This document shows positions 32,912 to 41,675 of a stretch of DNA of 64,000 bases, in pieces. The position numbers and the translations under genes are program-made. Within the stretch, counting starts at the first letter, position 1. The number at the start of each line of letters is the position of its first letter. This DNA comes from Mucilaginibacter kameinonensis (GTDB lineage Bacteria; Bacteroidota; Bacteroidia; Sphingobacteriales; Sphingobacteriaceae): the NCBI RefSeq assembly GCF_003675385.1, contig NZ_RCWZ01000003.1, positions 1,116,001 through 1,180,000 on the forward strand, in the 5' to 3' direction. The notes beneath the pieces were generated by a model that was not told where the DNA came from, did no database searches, and saw only the letters and a list, made by a program, of their open reading frames with translations.

Positions 32912-35467
32912 CTAACCTACCATATCCGGCACAATAAAACGATTACGGTTAAGACCGTTCCTATTGATGATCATAGTGAGATCATGTACCGCCTGACGTT
33001 TAAAAAAAGGATACTTATCAAGCACGCCATTATGCTTTAGCAGCATCATTAGTACACTCATTTTCAGAATCTTGTTACCCGAATCCTCAGCAATGGAATT
33101 TACGCATCTCAGTTCATCGATTATTAGGTCCTCCCGGGAGGTATTCATCAGCAGTTTTATTTTCAGACTGTAAAACCGGGCCTTAATAATGGGGCTCAAT
33201 TGCTCACCGTTGTCGCCAAAGGTACCTGCTATTAAATTATATATACCGAGCGCTTTATCGGTTTCACCAAGCCCATGCCAGGCTTCGCCGAATAAGAGGT
33301 TTATAAAAAAGGCAAAAGGGGTTTCCGCTTGCTCTATTTCATCGGTTTTGTAAATATTTTTAACCGTATTTACATACCTCACAACTTTATATAAGTCGCC
33401 GCAAATGAGCATCGTGTAAGCCCCCTGTATAAAAAGCATATCGTTTGCTACGCAGGGTTTTAACTGATCTGGCCTTAATACAGGAGAAAACGACAACCGG
33501 TCGAGTTTATTAAAAGCCTCATCCGGTATCGCGCCATCATGTAAAAATGAGTAGAAGGCAGTCAGACAGTTTAAGGGATCGATAGCGAATGCTTCAATAT
33601 CCGCCTGATCAAACTTTCTTAACTCTCCAATTCTGATATTAACCTCTTTTAAGTTTAGCTGTATTACAGCAATTATACCTAAGGCCGTTTGGACAAGTAT
33701 TTTTTGGTCTGAAGAAAGCTCAAACCTAAGCATTGTTAAAAGTGTTTTTTTATAGGCCGGGTTGATCAGATCAAGGCTAAAAAAGTAGTCGAACATTTTC
33801 TCGCTGAACACTTGCTTAAAATATTGAAGCAGAAGTTCGTTCTCTTTCATCGACGAACATTCCTTTTCCAGCAAATCACCTATAAACATCATTAGCTCCG
33901 CCTTCTCCGCCGAATTCAGATTTATAGCGGTAAGGTGTTCAAGGCTTTTTTGCTGCCCGGTTTTAATAGCAATCATCAAACACCATTTCAATACGGTCAG
34001 TTTATTCCCCGTACGGGTAAAAGTATCATTAAAGTGTTGAGCGAAGCTATCATCAAACTTGCTACCGGTATATGACAGCAATGTTTTTGCGATACTGTGC
34101 TCTAAAAAATTGTTACTAAAGATTATACAAGTGTGGATGCTATGCCCATTGTTATGACTAAGCTCTTTTAAAAAGCCAATGCTCAGCAATTCCTGGTAAG
34201 CCGGATTATGTTGTTTGAGCAGGTTTAATACATTGATTTTCTCAACATCAAAATGACCACCCCTGATATCCATATTTTCAACCAGGCTTTTTATAATGAA
34301 CACTTTTTCAGTAGCATTTTTACCCAGGTAAATGTTATTTAATATAAATGAGGCAGACAGCTCATAAAGGCAAACATTATTTAGGCTGCTCAATGAAAAA
34401 TTACCACGGTAATGCTTATAATAATATTGAAAAAACAGGGGATGGCTTAGTGTTTCAGCTGCTTCAAAACTGATGGTATTGGATAGTGAAGGGTTAATTT
34501 TGAGACAAAGCTCATTTACCTCCTTATGACTAAGCAATGGTACATTATTATGCTTGCTGCTATCGGGATGAAACCCCGTAAACCAGGTATTATTACCAGC
34601 CTGTAGCTCATGCCTGTAATTGATCCAGGTTGATGAACGCAGGGACAGTACAAGCTTTAACCACTCGTAATTTTTACATATACTCAGCCCATTTAAAAGG
34701 TAATTCAAAACAACCTGAAACTGATCGCTACCCGCAACATGTTCATCAAAACCGTCAATCACCAGGTAAAACTTACCTCCGTTACCCTGCCTTTTATTAA
34801 CCAGCGCTTTCAATTGCTCATTGGTGCTGCAGCCTAAAAGCGCTAAAACCCATTCAAACAAATTGCGCCTGCTTTGCAAAGCGTTTATAAGTGCGTTACT
34901 ATTAATAAACAAAATAACGTCATTGCGTAAATTGGCTGCGTTCAGCTCCAATCTATCTTCAACCCATTGGCATAATGCCATTGTTTTTCCATACCCGGCC
35001 GGGGCGCATAAAATTGCATTTGTAAAGGCCGAATGTATAAACTCGCTCAGGTGAGCGTTTACAAGTTCTCTTTTAATGACATAATGATAAGGGATCCCGG
35101 CCCGGTTCCTGGCGGCCTGCAAGGTTAAGTTGCTTATGCTTGCTGCTTTTTTTCGGATTTGGTTCCAGTTAAAATCATTGTTTGAGGGCTCAAGGTCATC
35201 CTGGATCTGAATCTCACAAAACTCCTTCCAACTATTATAATTACAGTATTTACAAAGTACATCAAGTGTAAACGACGATGGATTAAACCTGCTTAATGCA
35301 AAACCATAAATCCGCTTAAGGGTGGTTTCACTTATGCAATGTTTAGTTTTACTTGTTACCAGCGCAGATATTACCCGGCAATCGGCCGGGCTGATGCTTT
35401 TGAATCCGGCAGCGGTGAGTATCTCCCTTTTTAACAAATCATAATGAGCGTGGGAAATAACTGTCAT
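32912..35467 (-). CDS. Large STAND/NACHT-like NTPase with Bacteroidota N-terminal helical domain
   Basis: An 851-residue protein. Residues about 1-90 form a compact helical domain (LKREILTAAGF, ISETTLKRIYGF, FTLDVLCKYCNYNSWKEFC) seen at the front of many Bacteroidota proteins. A P-loop NTPase follows: Walker A APAGYGKT near 160, Walker B YLVIDGFDE near 240, and LVLSLRSS as a sensor-like strand, the order in NACHT-type STAND ATPases. The C-terminal half is a long helical-repeat region without catalytic motifs. I prefer the ATG at 35467 to the GTG at 35473. STAND proteins act as regulators or in phage defence; neither can be chosen here. The start is about 225 bases from phased TGAAC motifs. 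Confidence 0.75.
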   Translation of the reverse strand: MTVISHAHYDLLKREILTAAGFKSISPADCRVISALVTSKTKHCISETTLKRIYGFALSRFNPSSFTLDVLCKYCNYNSWKEFCEIQIQDDLEPSNNDFNWNQIRKKAASISNLTLQAARNRAGIPYHYVIKRELVNAHLSEFIHSAFTNAILCAPAGYGKTMALCQWVEDRLELNAANLRNDVILFINSNALINALQSRRNLFEWVLALLGCSTNEQLKALVNKRQGNGGKFYLVIDGFDEHVAGSDQFQVVLNYLLNGLSICKNYEWLKLVLSLRSSTWINYRHELQAGNNTWFTGFHPDSSKHNNVPLLSHKEVNELCLKINPSLSNTISFEAAETLSHPLFFQYYYKHYRGNFSLSSLNNVCLYELSASFILNNIYLGKNATEKVFIIKSLVENMDIRGGHFDVEKINVLNLLKQHNPAYQELLSIGFLKELSHNNGHSIHTCIIFSNNFLEHSIAKTLLSYTGSKFDDSFAQHFNDTFTRTGNKLTVLKWCLMIAIKTGQQKSLEHLTAINLNSAEKAELMMFIGDLLEKECSSMKENELLLQYFKQVFSEKMFDYFFSLDLINPAYKKTLLTMLRFELSSDQKILVQTALGIIAVIQLNLKEVNIRIGELRKFDQADIEAFAIDPLNCLTAFYSFLHDGAIPDEAFNKLDRLSFSPVLRPDQLKPCVANDMLFIQGAYTMLICGDLYKVVRYVNTVKNIYKTDEIEQAETPFAFFINLLFGEAWHGLGETDKALGIYNLIAGTFGDNGEQLSPIIKARFYSLKIKLLMNTSREDLIIDELRCVNSIAEDSGNKILKMSVLMMLLKHNGVLDKYPFFKRQAVHDLTMIINRNGLNRNRFIVPDMVG

Positions 35468-35696
35468 ATACACTTTACTTTTTAAAACAAACTAAAAACG
35501 GAAATTATTAATTGATATCAGGACGTAAGCTGTAGAAAATACGGCTCAATTATTAACTAATAATTTAGTAAATTATTTAAAAATTCCATGATAGTAATAA
35601 TAATATCAGCGAAACTTTATACAATATTACGTAAATGCCTTTATTAAGTTTACTTAAAACAGCTTATAATATTCCAGTTAGTTTTAAAACAAAAAA

Positions 35697-35730
35697 TGAA
35701 CAAGAATGAACAATATTGCATAAAATGAAC
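35697..35730 (+). promoter_or_regulatory. Phased TGAAC motif array upstream of the STAND gene
   Basis: TGAAC occurs at 35697, 35707 and 35726, that is at steps of 10 and 19 bases (about 2 x 9.5), each preceded by AA. The rest of the gap 35474-35803 is AT-rich with nothing else I can support. Similar arrays stand at 39429 and 50777. Confidence 0.45.
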
Positions 35731-35803
35731 ATCCTGACCAGGAGATATAACTATTGGTTAAACAAACACTCATTATCTTATCTAAAACTGAGAGAGCCGG
35801 AAC

Positions 35804-36328
35804 TTAGTAGTGGGCGGTTTCGGTATACATATTAGTCAGTTGAGAGGCAAGCGTACTATCAACATTAACAAAATCTTCTCTTAATAAAAATGAAAGCTTT
35901 TCGTTTTGCAATTTGATAGCGAGCATTTTTAATATGTGCACAGAAGCACCTTCAAGACATTCAATAAAGCTCAGATATGAGAGGATCATGATAAGCCCAA
36001 GATCCGGGTCGGTCATGTTCCACTGAAAATTAGTAAAGGATTTTTCTAAAAAACTAACCAGGTTACTAACGGTATCAAATGAATATTGGGTTTTAAATAA
36101 ACTATAGATCTGATCCATTTTGTATACCTGCACCTCGGCACGCTCAATGGTTTCATTTATGGTGCCTTTTATACTTCTAAAACAATCGGCATCCGCTATA
36201 TCCGGCAGGCGTTCAATGATATGCGCTTTAGCGCAATAAAGCCGGTTAAGATGCTCCATAAAAAATGATTGCAGCTTTTCAGCGCCAGAGTTTAAGGGTG
36301 CAAATACTTTACCTGATTCGTTTTCCAT
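35804..36328 (-). CDS. DUF892 (YciF-like) ferritin-like protein
   Basis: A 174-residue all-helical protein with the DUF892 pattern: LQSFFMEHLNRLYCAKAHII near the N-terminus, RLPDIADADCFRSIKGTINE, and RAEVQVYKMDQIYSLF. The last helices (LIMILSYLSFIECLEGASVH) replace the usual ferritin-like metal site with few His residues, so metal binding is doubtful. YciE/YciF-type proteins are stress-related and of unknown activity. It lies 164 bases downstream of the PAS-domain gene on the same strand. No signal peptide. Confidence 0.7.
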   Translation of the reverse strand: MENESGKVFAPLNSGAEKLQSFFMEHLNRLYCAKAHIIERLPDIADADCFRSIKGTINETIERAEVQVYKMDQIYSLFKTQYSFDTVSNLVSFLEKSFTNFQWNMTDPDLGLIMILSYLSFIECLEGASVHILKMLAIKLQNEKLSFLLREDFVNVDSTLASQLTNMYTETAHY

Positions 36329-36492
36329 TAAAAGGGGTATTGGTTAACTAACATATACCATTACTAAAATTATTAAGGAAGCTACGTATTGTATGCCAGG
36401 CAGGTTTTGTTCATTTCCCATCAGCTTATTATATAGTAGTCCTTAAGTTTAATAGTACCTCAACAGTACTGATAAAATCTATCAATTCGTAT

Positions 36493-37104
36493 TCAAATAA
36501 AACGGTGCTCCAATTGTAAATTAATTTTCCTGATTACCATATCAAGTTCATCGGCACTTAATTTCAACATGTTTATCGATTCTGCAAGCTCACATTCGTC
36601 TTGTTCGCAGGCCTCAAGCGCATAAATAATCCCCAGTATGTTTGCCAGTGGCTTCCTGATCATGTGCGAATTGATAAATGCCAGGTTTTCAACCTCGGTA
36701 AAATGCCCGTTAAACATATCAACTCCCCGGCATTTTTCAGCAATACCGTTTACCATGATCATGCCACAACAGCAATTGCAAAACTTTACGCTATATGAGG
36801 TTACATTAACATAAACAGGTGTGCCATCTTTTTTAAGATGGGTAAGTTGTTTTTTTACTGCTTGATTATGTTCTAACTTTTTTAAAAGCGTATTAAAACT
36901 TTCATTTTCTTCGGGCAGGTTAAGCAGGGAGATGGTGTTTTTTAAAAACTCCTCCCGCTCATAACCGTACTGGCTCACCGCCGCGTCGTTCACAGCAATA
37001 ACCCTTAATGTATTGGTTTCAACTATCCATGCGGGGAGCGGATTTTGGTAAAACAATACGTTAAACGCGCTATCTTTTTCACTTATGGTAACAGAAGTTT
37101 CCAT
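36493..37104 (-). CDS. PAS-domain protein with HisKA-like H-box but no ATPase domain
   Basis: A 203-residue cytoplasmic protein. One PAS domain covers about 10-130 (FYQNPLPAWIVETNTLRVIA, VNDAAVSQYGYEREEFLKNT, LTHLKKDGTPVYVNVTSYSV). A dimerisation helix with an H-box-like segment follows (INSHMIRKPLANILGI, His near 153), then the protein ends without the N, G1 and G2 boxes of a histidine kinase. It could be a phosphotransfer or decoy partner of another kinase, or an internally reduced kinase. There is no sign of a downstream ATPase fragment in any frame. CCCG in the PAS core (FCNCCCGMIMV) gives a local cysteine cluster. Confidence 0.72.
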   Translation of the reverse strand: METSVTISEKDSAFNVLFYQNPLPAWIVETNTLRVIAVNDAAVSQYGYEREEFLKNTISLLNLPEENESFNTLLKKLEHNQAVKKQLTHLKKDGTPVYVNVTSYSVKFCNCCCGMIMVNGIAEKCRGVDMFNGHFTEVENLAFINSHMIRKPLANILGIIYALEACEQDECELAESINMLKLSADELDMVIRKINLQLEHRFI

Positions 37105-37208
37105 TATAAACTGGTCAGCAAGCCGCTAAAAGCGCTGCTTTTTTTTCAAAAATTCAATATTTAGGTTTCACTATTGTAAGATATACAATAACCCTGTGTT
37201 TTTTAGCA

Positions 37209-37222
37209 GTTCATTTTATTCA
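37209..37222 (-). promoter_or_regulatory. TGAAT/TGAAC pair, 9-base step
   Basis: On the minus strand TGAATAAAATGAAC gives two half-sites 9 bases apart, about 105 bases upstream of the PAS-domain gene. This is a weak match to the arrays at 35697, 39429 and 50777 and may be chance. Confidence 0.25.
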
Positions 37223-37231
37223 ATTACCATG

Positions 37232-37266
37232 TACAAAAAACGCCCCGGCTTTTATGCCGGGGCGTT
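37232..37266 (-). terminator. Rho-independent terminator of the exopolysaccharide operon
   Basis: A GC-rich stem of 9 bases (CGCCCCGGC at 37241 with GCCGGGGCG ending 37264) and a 6-base loop, followed on the minus strand by six T. It lies 27 bases after the stop of the Wza-like gene, the last gene of the cluster. Confidence 0.9.
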
Positions 37267-37292
37267 AATCATTTTAAGCGTAATAATAGTTT

Positions 37293-38099
37293 TTACTTTA
37301 TTGTTGTTATGATAAGCGCCGAGTTAAGCAGAAGCAATATAGGTTGTATTAAGGTTGAAAAATTTTGCAGTTTTTCGTTACGTAACGATTTCTTGTTTTG
37401 CTCGATGTAAACCACATCATTGTTTTGCATAATCATAGCCGGACTTGTTAACGAAGCCACATCGCTTAAGTCAAGCTCTATGATTTGCGGGTTTACAATA
37501 CCGCCACGAACAACTTTAACATGTTTCTCGTTTCCTTTGTCGGTAATACCACCGGCCTCGCCAAGCATATCTATTAAACTGGCATTATCCTTTATTAATT
37601 GGTAATTACCGGGGCGCCTTACCTCGCCAAGCACTGTCACCTTAAGGTTAATGATCTTTACATCGATAATGGGATTTTTGATAAGATCTTTGCCATACAG
37701 GTCCTGGATTTTATTGGCAGCTTCCAGCCTTGATAAGCCATCAACCTTTACCCGGCCAATTACAGGTAACGCAACGGTTCCGTCTTCTGCTACCTCATAG
37801 CTTTGGCCGGCGGCAGCCGCCCCTCCTCCCGACGATGAAGCCCCGGTGCCCGCACCGGCACCTGCAGGGACGTCATCAACTATATATTTAATACTCTGCA
37901 GGTTTCGCACCTGCAAAATATCCTGCGGCTTTATTTTATAAACCTGAACATTTCCTGTGAAGCCCGTTATGGGAGAGTTTGCATCTTTTCGTTCAAGGAA
38001 AGCCTGATTCTGTTTATAAGAACAGGAGCTGCAGAAACTTAGCAGCAAAAATGCCATTAAAACCAATTTTAATGGCAGGGGGGAATTACATTTGATCAT
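37293..38099 (-). CDS. Wza-like polysaccharide export outer-membrane lipoprotein
   Basis: A 268-residue export protein. Lipobox SFCSSC (Cys near residue 26). The polysaccharide-export domain (YKIKPQDILQVRNLQSIKYI, about 55-75; VAEDGTVALPVIGRVKVDGL, about 102-121) is followed by SLBB-type beta repeats (VTVLGEVRRPGNYQL, about 155-169). A C-terminal hydrophobic stretch (IQPILLLLNSALIITTI) resembles the membrane-spanning helix of Wza. A Gly/Ala/Ser-rich loop (GAGAGTGASSSGGGAAAAG, about 78-97) interrupts the first domain and is unusual. It forms the outer-membrane exit for the polymer made by the genes upstream and ends the operon before a strong terminator. Confidence 0.9.
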   Translation of the reverse strand: MIKCNSPLPLKLVLMAFLLLSFCSSCSYKQNQAFLERKDANSPITGFTGNVQVYKIKPQDILQVRNLQSIKYIVDDVPAGAGAGTGASSSGGGAAAAGQSYEVAEDGTVALPVIGRVKVDGLSRLEAANKIQDLYGKDLIKNPIIDVKIINLKVTVLGEVRRPGNYQLIKDNASLIDMLGEAGGITDKGNEKHVKVVRGGIVNPQIIELDLSDVASLTSPAMIMQNNDVVYIEQNKKSLRNEKLQNFSTLIQPILLLLNSALIITTIK

Positions 38100-38127
38100 C
38101 TTTATGGGGGGAAAATTAATTTGTTGT

Positions 38128-39288
38128 TTAAGCGTTTTCGAGATATAGTGCTACTTCTACATTTCCTGGTAGTGCAGGCTGAGTTTTAACGGCACGTGGT
38201 TTAATGCTTTCAAAATGGCTGGCATACTGGTTCACGATATTTTCGCAGGTATAAACCGTTTTGATTTTATCCGTGTTATTTGCCAAAAAATGCGCGTAAG
38301 CATCGTCACTCTTGTTTGCAGCCCGCAAATGTTCGGCTACATCCATAGCTGTGCTAAAGTAAAAGGCATCGTCACCCAATACCGCCCGGTTAAATTTATT
38401 ATCGTGCGAACATATCAGGCTGTTTGAGCCCATTGCCTCAAGCAAAGAAGGATTTGTACCGCCAACCGTATGCCCATGGAAGTACAGATTTGAATAGTAG
38501 CGGAGATTATTCAGTTTCGCCATATCATAAATCCCGCCTACAAATTTTATTTTATGATAAGGCGCGAATTTCAGCTTCAGGTATTCGCCAAAATCATTGG
38601 TAGTATTGCCTACTACCAGGAAAGGCCGCTCCTTATTGGCCCTTACAACACCATCCAGTATCGTTTCTATGCTATTTTCGGGTTCCATCCTTGCAATCAG
38701 CATATCGTAATCATGAACTTTAACGCCATAATCATCCAAAACTGCCGGATCAGGTTTTTCGAACAGCTCGGCTCCGTAAGGTATAAAAGTGGCTTCCTTC
38801 TTGTACTTATTTCCTAAATAGCGTTGTATCTCGGTTGAGTCGGCAATAAGGTGATCACTGTATTTTACAGCTAATTTTTCTGCAAACTGCAAAAAGCGCT
38901 GTACCGGCTTTGAATATTTAGCCCGTTTCCATTCAAGGCCATCCATGTTGGTGGTAACAACCGTATTACGCGGAAAAAACCATGACCAAACCGAACTGCT
39001 GGTATATCCTAACTGTAGTATAATATCAAAATTGCCACGGCGCAGATCCCTGATACAGTTGAGATCGTAAAAAAACTGGCCAATGGTACCCAATTTACAT
39101 TCGGGATCATAACAATGCCTTATTTCAACGCCATTCCATTGTTTTTGCTGATAGGGATGATTATGCGAGTTATAAACCACAACTTCATACCCTTTTTTTA
39201 CTAAGCCAACCGATAAATATTCGGCACATTGTTCAAAACCACCATAGTGATTGGGAATTCCTCTGGTTCCGATAATAGCAATACGCAT
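38128..39288 (-). CDS. DUF1972 / GT4-type glycosyltransferase (rhamnosyltransferase-like)
   Basis: A 386-residue glycosyltransferase. The N-terminal DUF1972 domain is clear (MRIAIIGTRGIPNHYGGFEQ, HNHPYQQKQWNGVEIRH); the C-terminal GT-B half carries YGVKVHDYDMLIARMEPENS, KFVGGIYDMAKLNNLRYYSN and the donor-site motif GGTNPSLLEAMGSNSLI. Family members transfer rhamnose or similar sugars onto a growing repeat unit. It stands 28 bases upstream of the export gene, with its own 380-base leader (39289-39668) that separates it from the plus-strand acyltransferase gene. Confidence 0.86.
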   Translation of the reverse strand: MRIAIIGTRGIPNHYGGFEQCAEYLSVGLVKKGYEVVVYNSHNHPYQQKQWNGVEIRHCYDPECKLGTIGQFFYDLNCIRDLRRGNFDIILQLGYTSSSVWSWFFPRNTVVTTNMDGLEWKRAKYSKPVQRFLQFAEKLAVKYSDHLIADSTEIQRYLGNKYKKEATFIPYGAELFEKPDPAVLDDYGVKVHDYDMLIARMEPENSIETILDGVVRANKERPFLVVGNTTNDFGEYLKLKFAPYHKIKFVGGIYDMAKLNNLRYYSNLYFHGHTVGGTNPSLLEAMGSNSLICSHDNKFNRAVLGDDAFYFSTAMDVAEHLRAANKSDDAYAHFLANNTDKIKTVYTCENIVNQYASHFESIKPRAVKTQPALPGNVEVALYLENA

Positions 39289-39428
39289 AAGCCAAAATTT
39301 TGATATTATATTAATATTAATTAAAAAAATACATTAGCTTTAATAACCACTCAGGGTTTAGTTTTAAAAACTAACGAATGACTAATATTACGCACAAAAA
39401 CGCAATTTTGACGCTTTTTAAGGGGATA

Positions 39429-39461
39429 TGAATAGAATGAACAGAGCGAACAGACATGAAC
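39429..39461 (+). promoter_or_regulatory. Phased (T/C)GAA(C/T) array upstream of the DUF1972 glycosyltransferase
   Basis: TGAAT at 39429, TGAAC at 39438, CGAAC at 39447 and TGAAC at 39457 lie at steps of 9, 9 and 10 bases, about one helical turn. The array is about 150 bases from the minus-strand start at 39288 and 210 bases from the plus-strand start at 39669. The remainder of 39289-39668 is AT-rich; no clear promoter box was found. Confidence 0.5.
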
Positions 39462-39668
39462 AAAAGAAACAAAAACAAAATAATAATTTCGCAATAATAG
39501 TATTATAAAACTATTATTTACCAGACATTTTACTTATCTTTAGTCCGCTCCAAAGCTGAAACGTAAGCTGAAATTTTTAACGGCGCGGGGGTAACGACTT
39601 ACAGATTGGGGAGTTTATTAGATTATTTATATTTAAACATATTTTTAGCCATTTAACCTTAATAATAA

Positions 39669-40334
39669 ATGAGCAAAACACTAAAACTGCTTTCGCGCAT
39701 CAACCTGAAAACCATTGTTTTTAATTTCAAATACTTCCCGTTTAAAACAGCGATAAAACTGCCTGTTTTAATTTCAAACAACATTTACCTTCACGAAACC
39801 AAAGGAAAGATTACCATAAATGGCCCCATCAAAACAGCGTTGATACAAATTGGTTATGGCAAAGTGGGCATCTCTGATTTTAAAAGGGCCCGGGGTGTTT
39901 GGCAGGTGTTTGGCGAAGTTGTTTTTAACGGGCGCGCCTTTATTATGCACGGCTGCAAAATAAACGTTGGCGAAAATGGTCAGCTCATTTTTGGCGAGAA
40001 CTTTAACATGAGTACCGAATGTGCCCTGGTTGCTGAAAAGAAAATCACTATTGGCAACAACAGCGGTATAAGCTGGGAAAGCCTGGTGATGGACACGGAT
40101 TTTCATCATATTTTTGATGAAAATGGCCAGGTTTTTAATCACCCCAAGGAGGTTGTTATTGGCGACAATGTTTGGGTAGGCTGCCGTTGTACTATTTTAA
40201 AAGGGGCCAACCTGCCTAATGGAAGTATTATAGCGGCAGGATCATTAGTAACTAAAAAGCTGGTTGGCGAGAAAAGTATTTTTGGAGGCAACCCGATGCG
40301 TGTGCTTAAAGAAAATATAACCTGGAAATATTAA
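39669..40334 (+). CDS. Left-handed beta-helix (hexapeptide) acyltransferase
   Basis: A 221-residue acyltransferase with hexapeptide repeats (IHG-type turns: KINVGENGQLIFGENF, KKITIGNNSGI, EVVIGDNVWVGCRCTILKGA, GSIIAAGSLVT). DTDFHH near residue 138 holds the catalytic-type His. It probably adds an acetyl group to a sugar of the polysaccharide. It is the only plus-strand gene within the exopolysaccharide cluster, ending 3 bases from the convergent stop of another acyltransferase gene. It resembles the 46149-46805 protein in layout (VDTDFH and YDTDFH), so the two may be paralogues. Confidence 0.86.
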   Translation: MSKTLKLLSRINLKTIVFNFKYFPFKTAIKLPVLISNNIYLHETKGKITINGPIKTALIQIGYGKVGISDFKRARGVWQVFGEVVFNGRAFIMHGCKINVGENGQLIFGENFNMSTECALVAEKKITIGNNSGISWESLVMDTDFHHIFDENGQVFNHPKEVVIGDNVWVGCRCTILKGANLPNGSIIAAGSLVTKKLVGEKSIFGGNPMRVLKENITWKY

Positions 40335-40337
40335 ACC

Positions 40338-40940
40338 TCAGATAATTGGCAAAATGGCGTTGCCCAAATCGTAATTAAGATTCTTGTTTCGGTTAGCTAT
40401 AACTTTGGCCGGTACACCACCAACTACGGTATAGGGTGCAACATCGCGGGTAACAACCGCGCCGGCGGCAACTACAGCTCCTTCGCCAATGGTAACGCCG
40501 GGTAAAATTATTGCCCGCGAGCAGATCCAGGCATAATTACCAATAGAAACAGGTGCGCCGGTTTGACCAAAGCCGCTATCATTATAATCGTGATGTAAGG
40601 TCCAGATCATCACCTCATTACTTAAGTTAACATTATCACCTATAGTTAAACCGCAGCGGGCATCAAGTAGCACACCATGACCAATAACCGAACTATTTCC
40701 AATAGTTAAAAAACGCGGCCTCCTTACTTCCAACCCTCGATAAACACCAGTACGCTTACCAATTTTTGCATTCAATAAACGTAGACCGCCAATCCGCAGG
40801 GTGTGAAAAGGCAAATAACCAATAAAGCCACAAATGATATAAATAAGCGAACCCATTAATTTCTGAACAGGCGTTGCCACAGTAGCAACCGATACTTGAT
40901 CTGTTGCTATTTTTAAAATATTTTGTTCAAACAAATTCAT
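40338..40940 (-). CDS. WcaF-like hexapeptide acyltransferase
   Basis: A 200-residue O-acyltransferase of the colanic-acid type. Hexapeptide turns include RFLTIGNSSVIGHGVLLDAR, CGLTIGDNVNLSNEVMI and GAVVAAGAVVTRDVAPYT; the catalytic His pair appears as WTLHHDYND. A hydrophobic N-terminal segment (LMGSLIYIICGFIGYLPFH) suggests membrane association. It is 18 bases downstream of another acyltransferase gene in the same operon. Substrate: probably an acetyl group on a repeat-unit sugar, inferred. Confidence 0.87.
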   Translation of the reverse strand: MNLFEQNILKIATDQVSVATVATPVQKLMGSLIYIICGFIGYLPFHTLRIGGLRLLNAKIGKRTGVYRGLEVRRPRFLTIGNSSVIGHGVLLDARCGLTIGDNVNLSNEVMIWTLHHDYNDSGFGQTGAPVSIGNYAWICSRAIILPGVTIGEGAVVAAGAVVTRDVAPYTVVGGVPAKVIANRNKNLNYDLGNAILPII

Positions 40941-40958
40941 AACAATAAATTTTAATGA

Positions 40959-41675
40959 TTAAGCCACATTTCCAACACTAATGACTCTGCGATTTTTTAA
41001 AACCTTACCTGGCACACCAGCTACCACTGAATCGTTAGCTACTGAACGGGTTACTACACTACCAGCAGCTATTACACAACCATCACCTATAGTTACTCCT
41101 GCCAAAATGATAACACCTGCCCCAATCCAGCAATCGTTTTTAATAACTACGCCATTACGTGAAACCCCCTGATCTTTGATATTAGTATTAAGATCTGAAA
41201 AATTATGATTCTCGGAAAACACTTGTACCCCCGGTCCTATGATAACATTGTCTCCTATTTCAATACCGCCCTGCCCGCCAAGATAGGCGCCGCTATTTAT
41301 ACCTGTATTATTTCCTATGGTTATGCCTTTTCCTTTTTGAGAAATTATGCCTGTACCTACCAAAGTGCAATTACGCGCTATAGATACGTTGTCTTTTACC
41401 ATAATGCCGTCGTAAGACATGGCGTTTATAAATACATTATCTTCAATGATTAAATTCTTGCCCGCAGAAAAGAGATAGGCGTGCCTGATTTTTACATTTT
41501 TCCCTATAAACAACAGGCCTTCAACACGTTTCAAAAACAAACGGGTCCACCCTCCCCTTACTATCTGCCCCAATCGACCAGACAGTATGATACCCAGGTC
41601 TACGATTGTGTACTTGCTTTCCCATTTATAATCAGGGTTGCGTTTGAGCTTCCGAATAATTTTCTCTACTAACAT
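40959..41675 (-). CDS. Hexapeptide acyltransferase
   Basis: A 238-residue left-handed beta-helix acyltransferase. Repeats such as NLIIEDNVFINAMSYDGIMV, GITIGNNTGINSGAYLGGQG and GCVIAAGSVVTRSVANDSVV are plain, and the catalytic-type His lies in FSENHNFSD. I chose the ATG at 41675 over a TTG at 41684; it overlaps the end of the upstream glycosyltransferase gene by 44 bases, so translation is coupled. It is one of four such enzymes in the cluster, which points to a heavily acetylated polymer. Confidence 0.85.
   Translation of the reverse strand: MLVEKIIRKLKRNPDYKWESKYTIVDLGIILSGRLGQIVRGGWTRLFLKRVEGLLFIGKNVKIRHAYLFSAGKNLIIEDNVFINAMSYDGIMVKDNVSIARNCTLVGTGIISQKGKGITIGNNTGINSGAYLGGQGGIEIGDNVIIGPGVQVFSENHNFSDLNTNIKDQGVSRNGVVIKNDCWIGAGVIILAGVTIGDGCVIAAGSVVTRSVANDSVVAGVPGKVLKNRRVISVGNVA

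Noticed and set aside
37209..37222. TGAAT/TGAAC pair as a regulon member
   Set aside because: Only two half-sites; kept as a low-confidence feature and not counted among the arrays.
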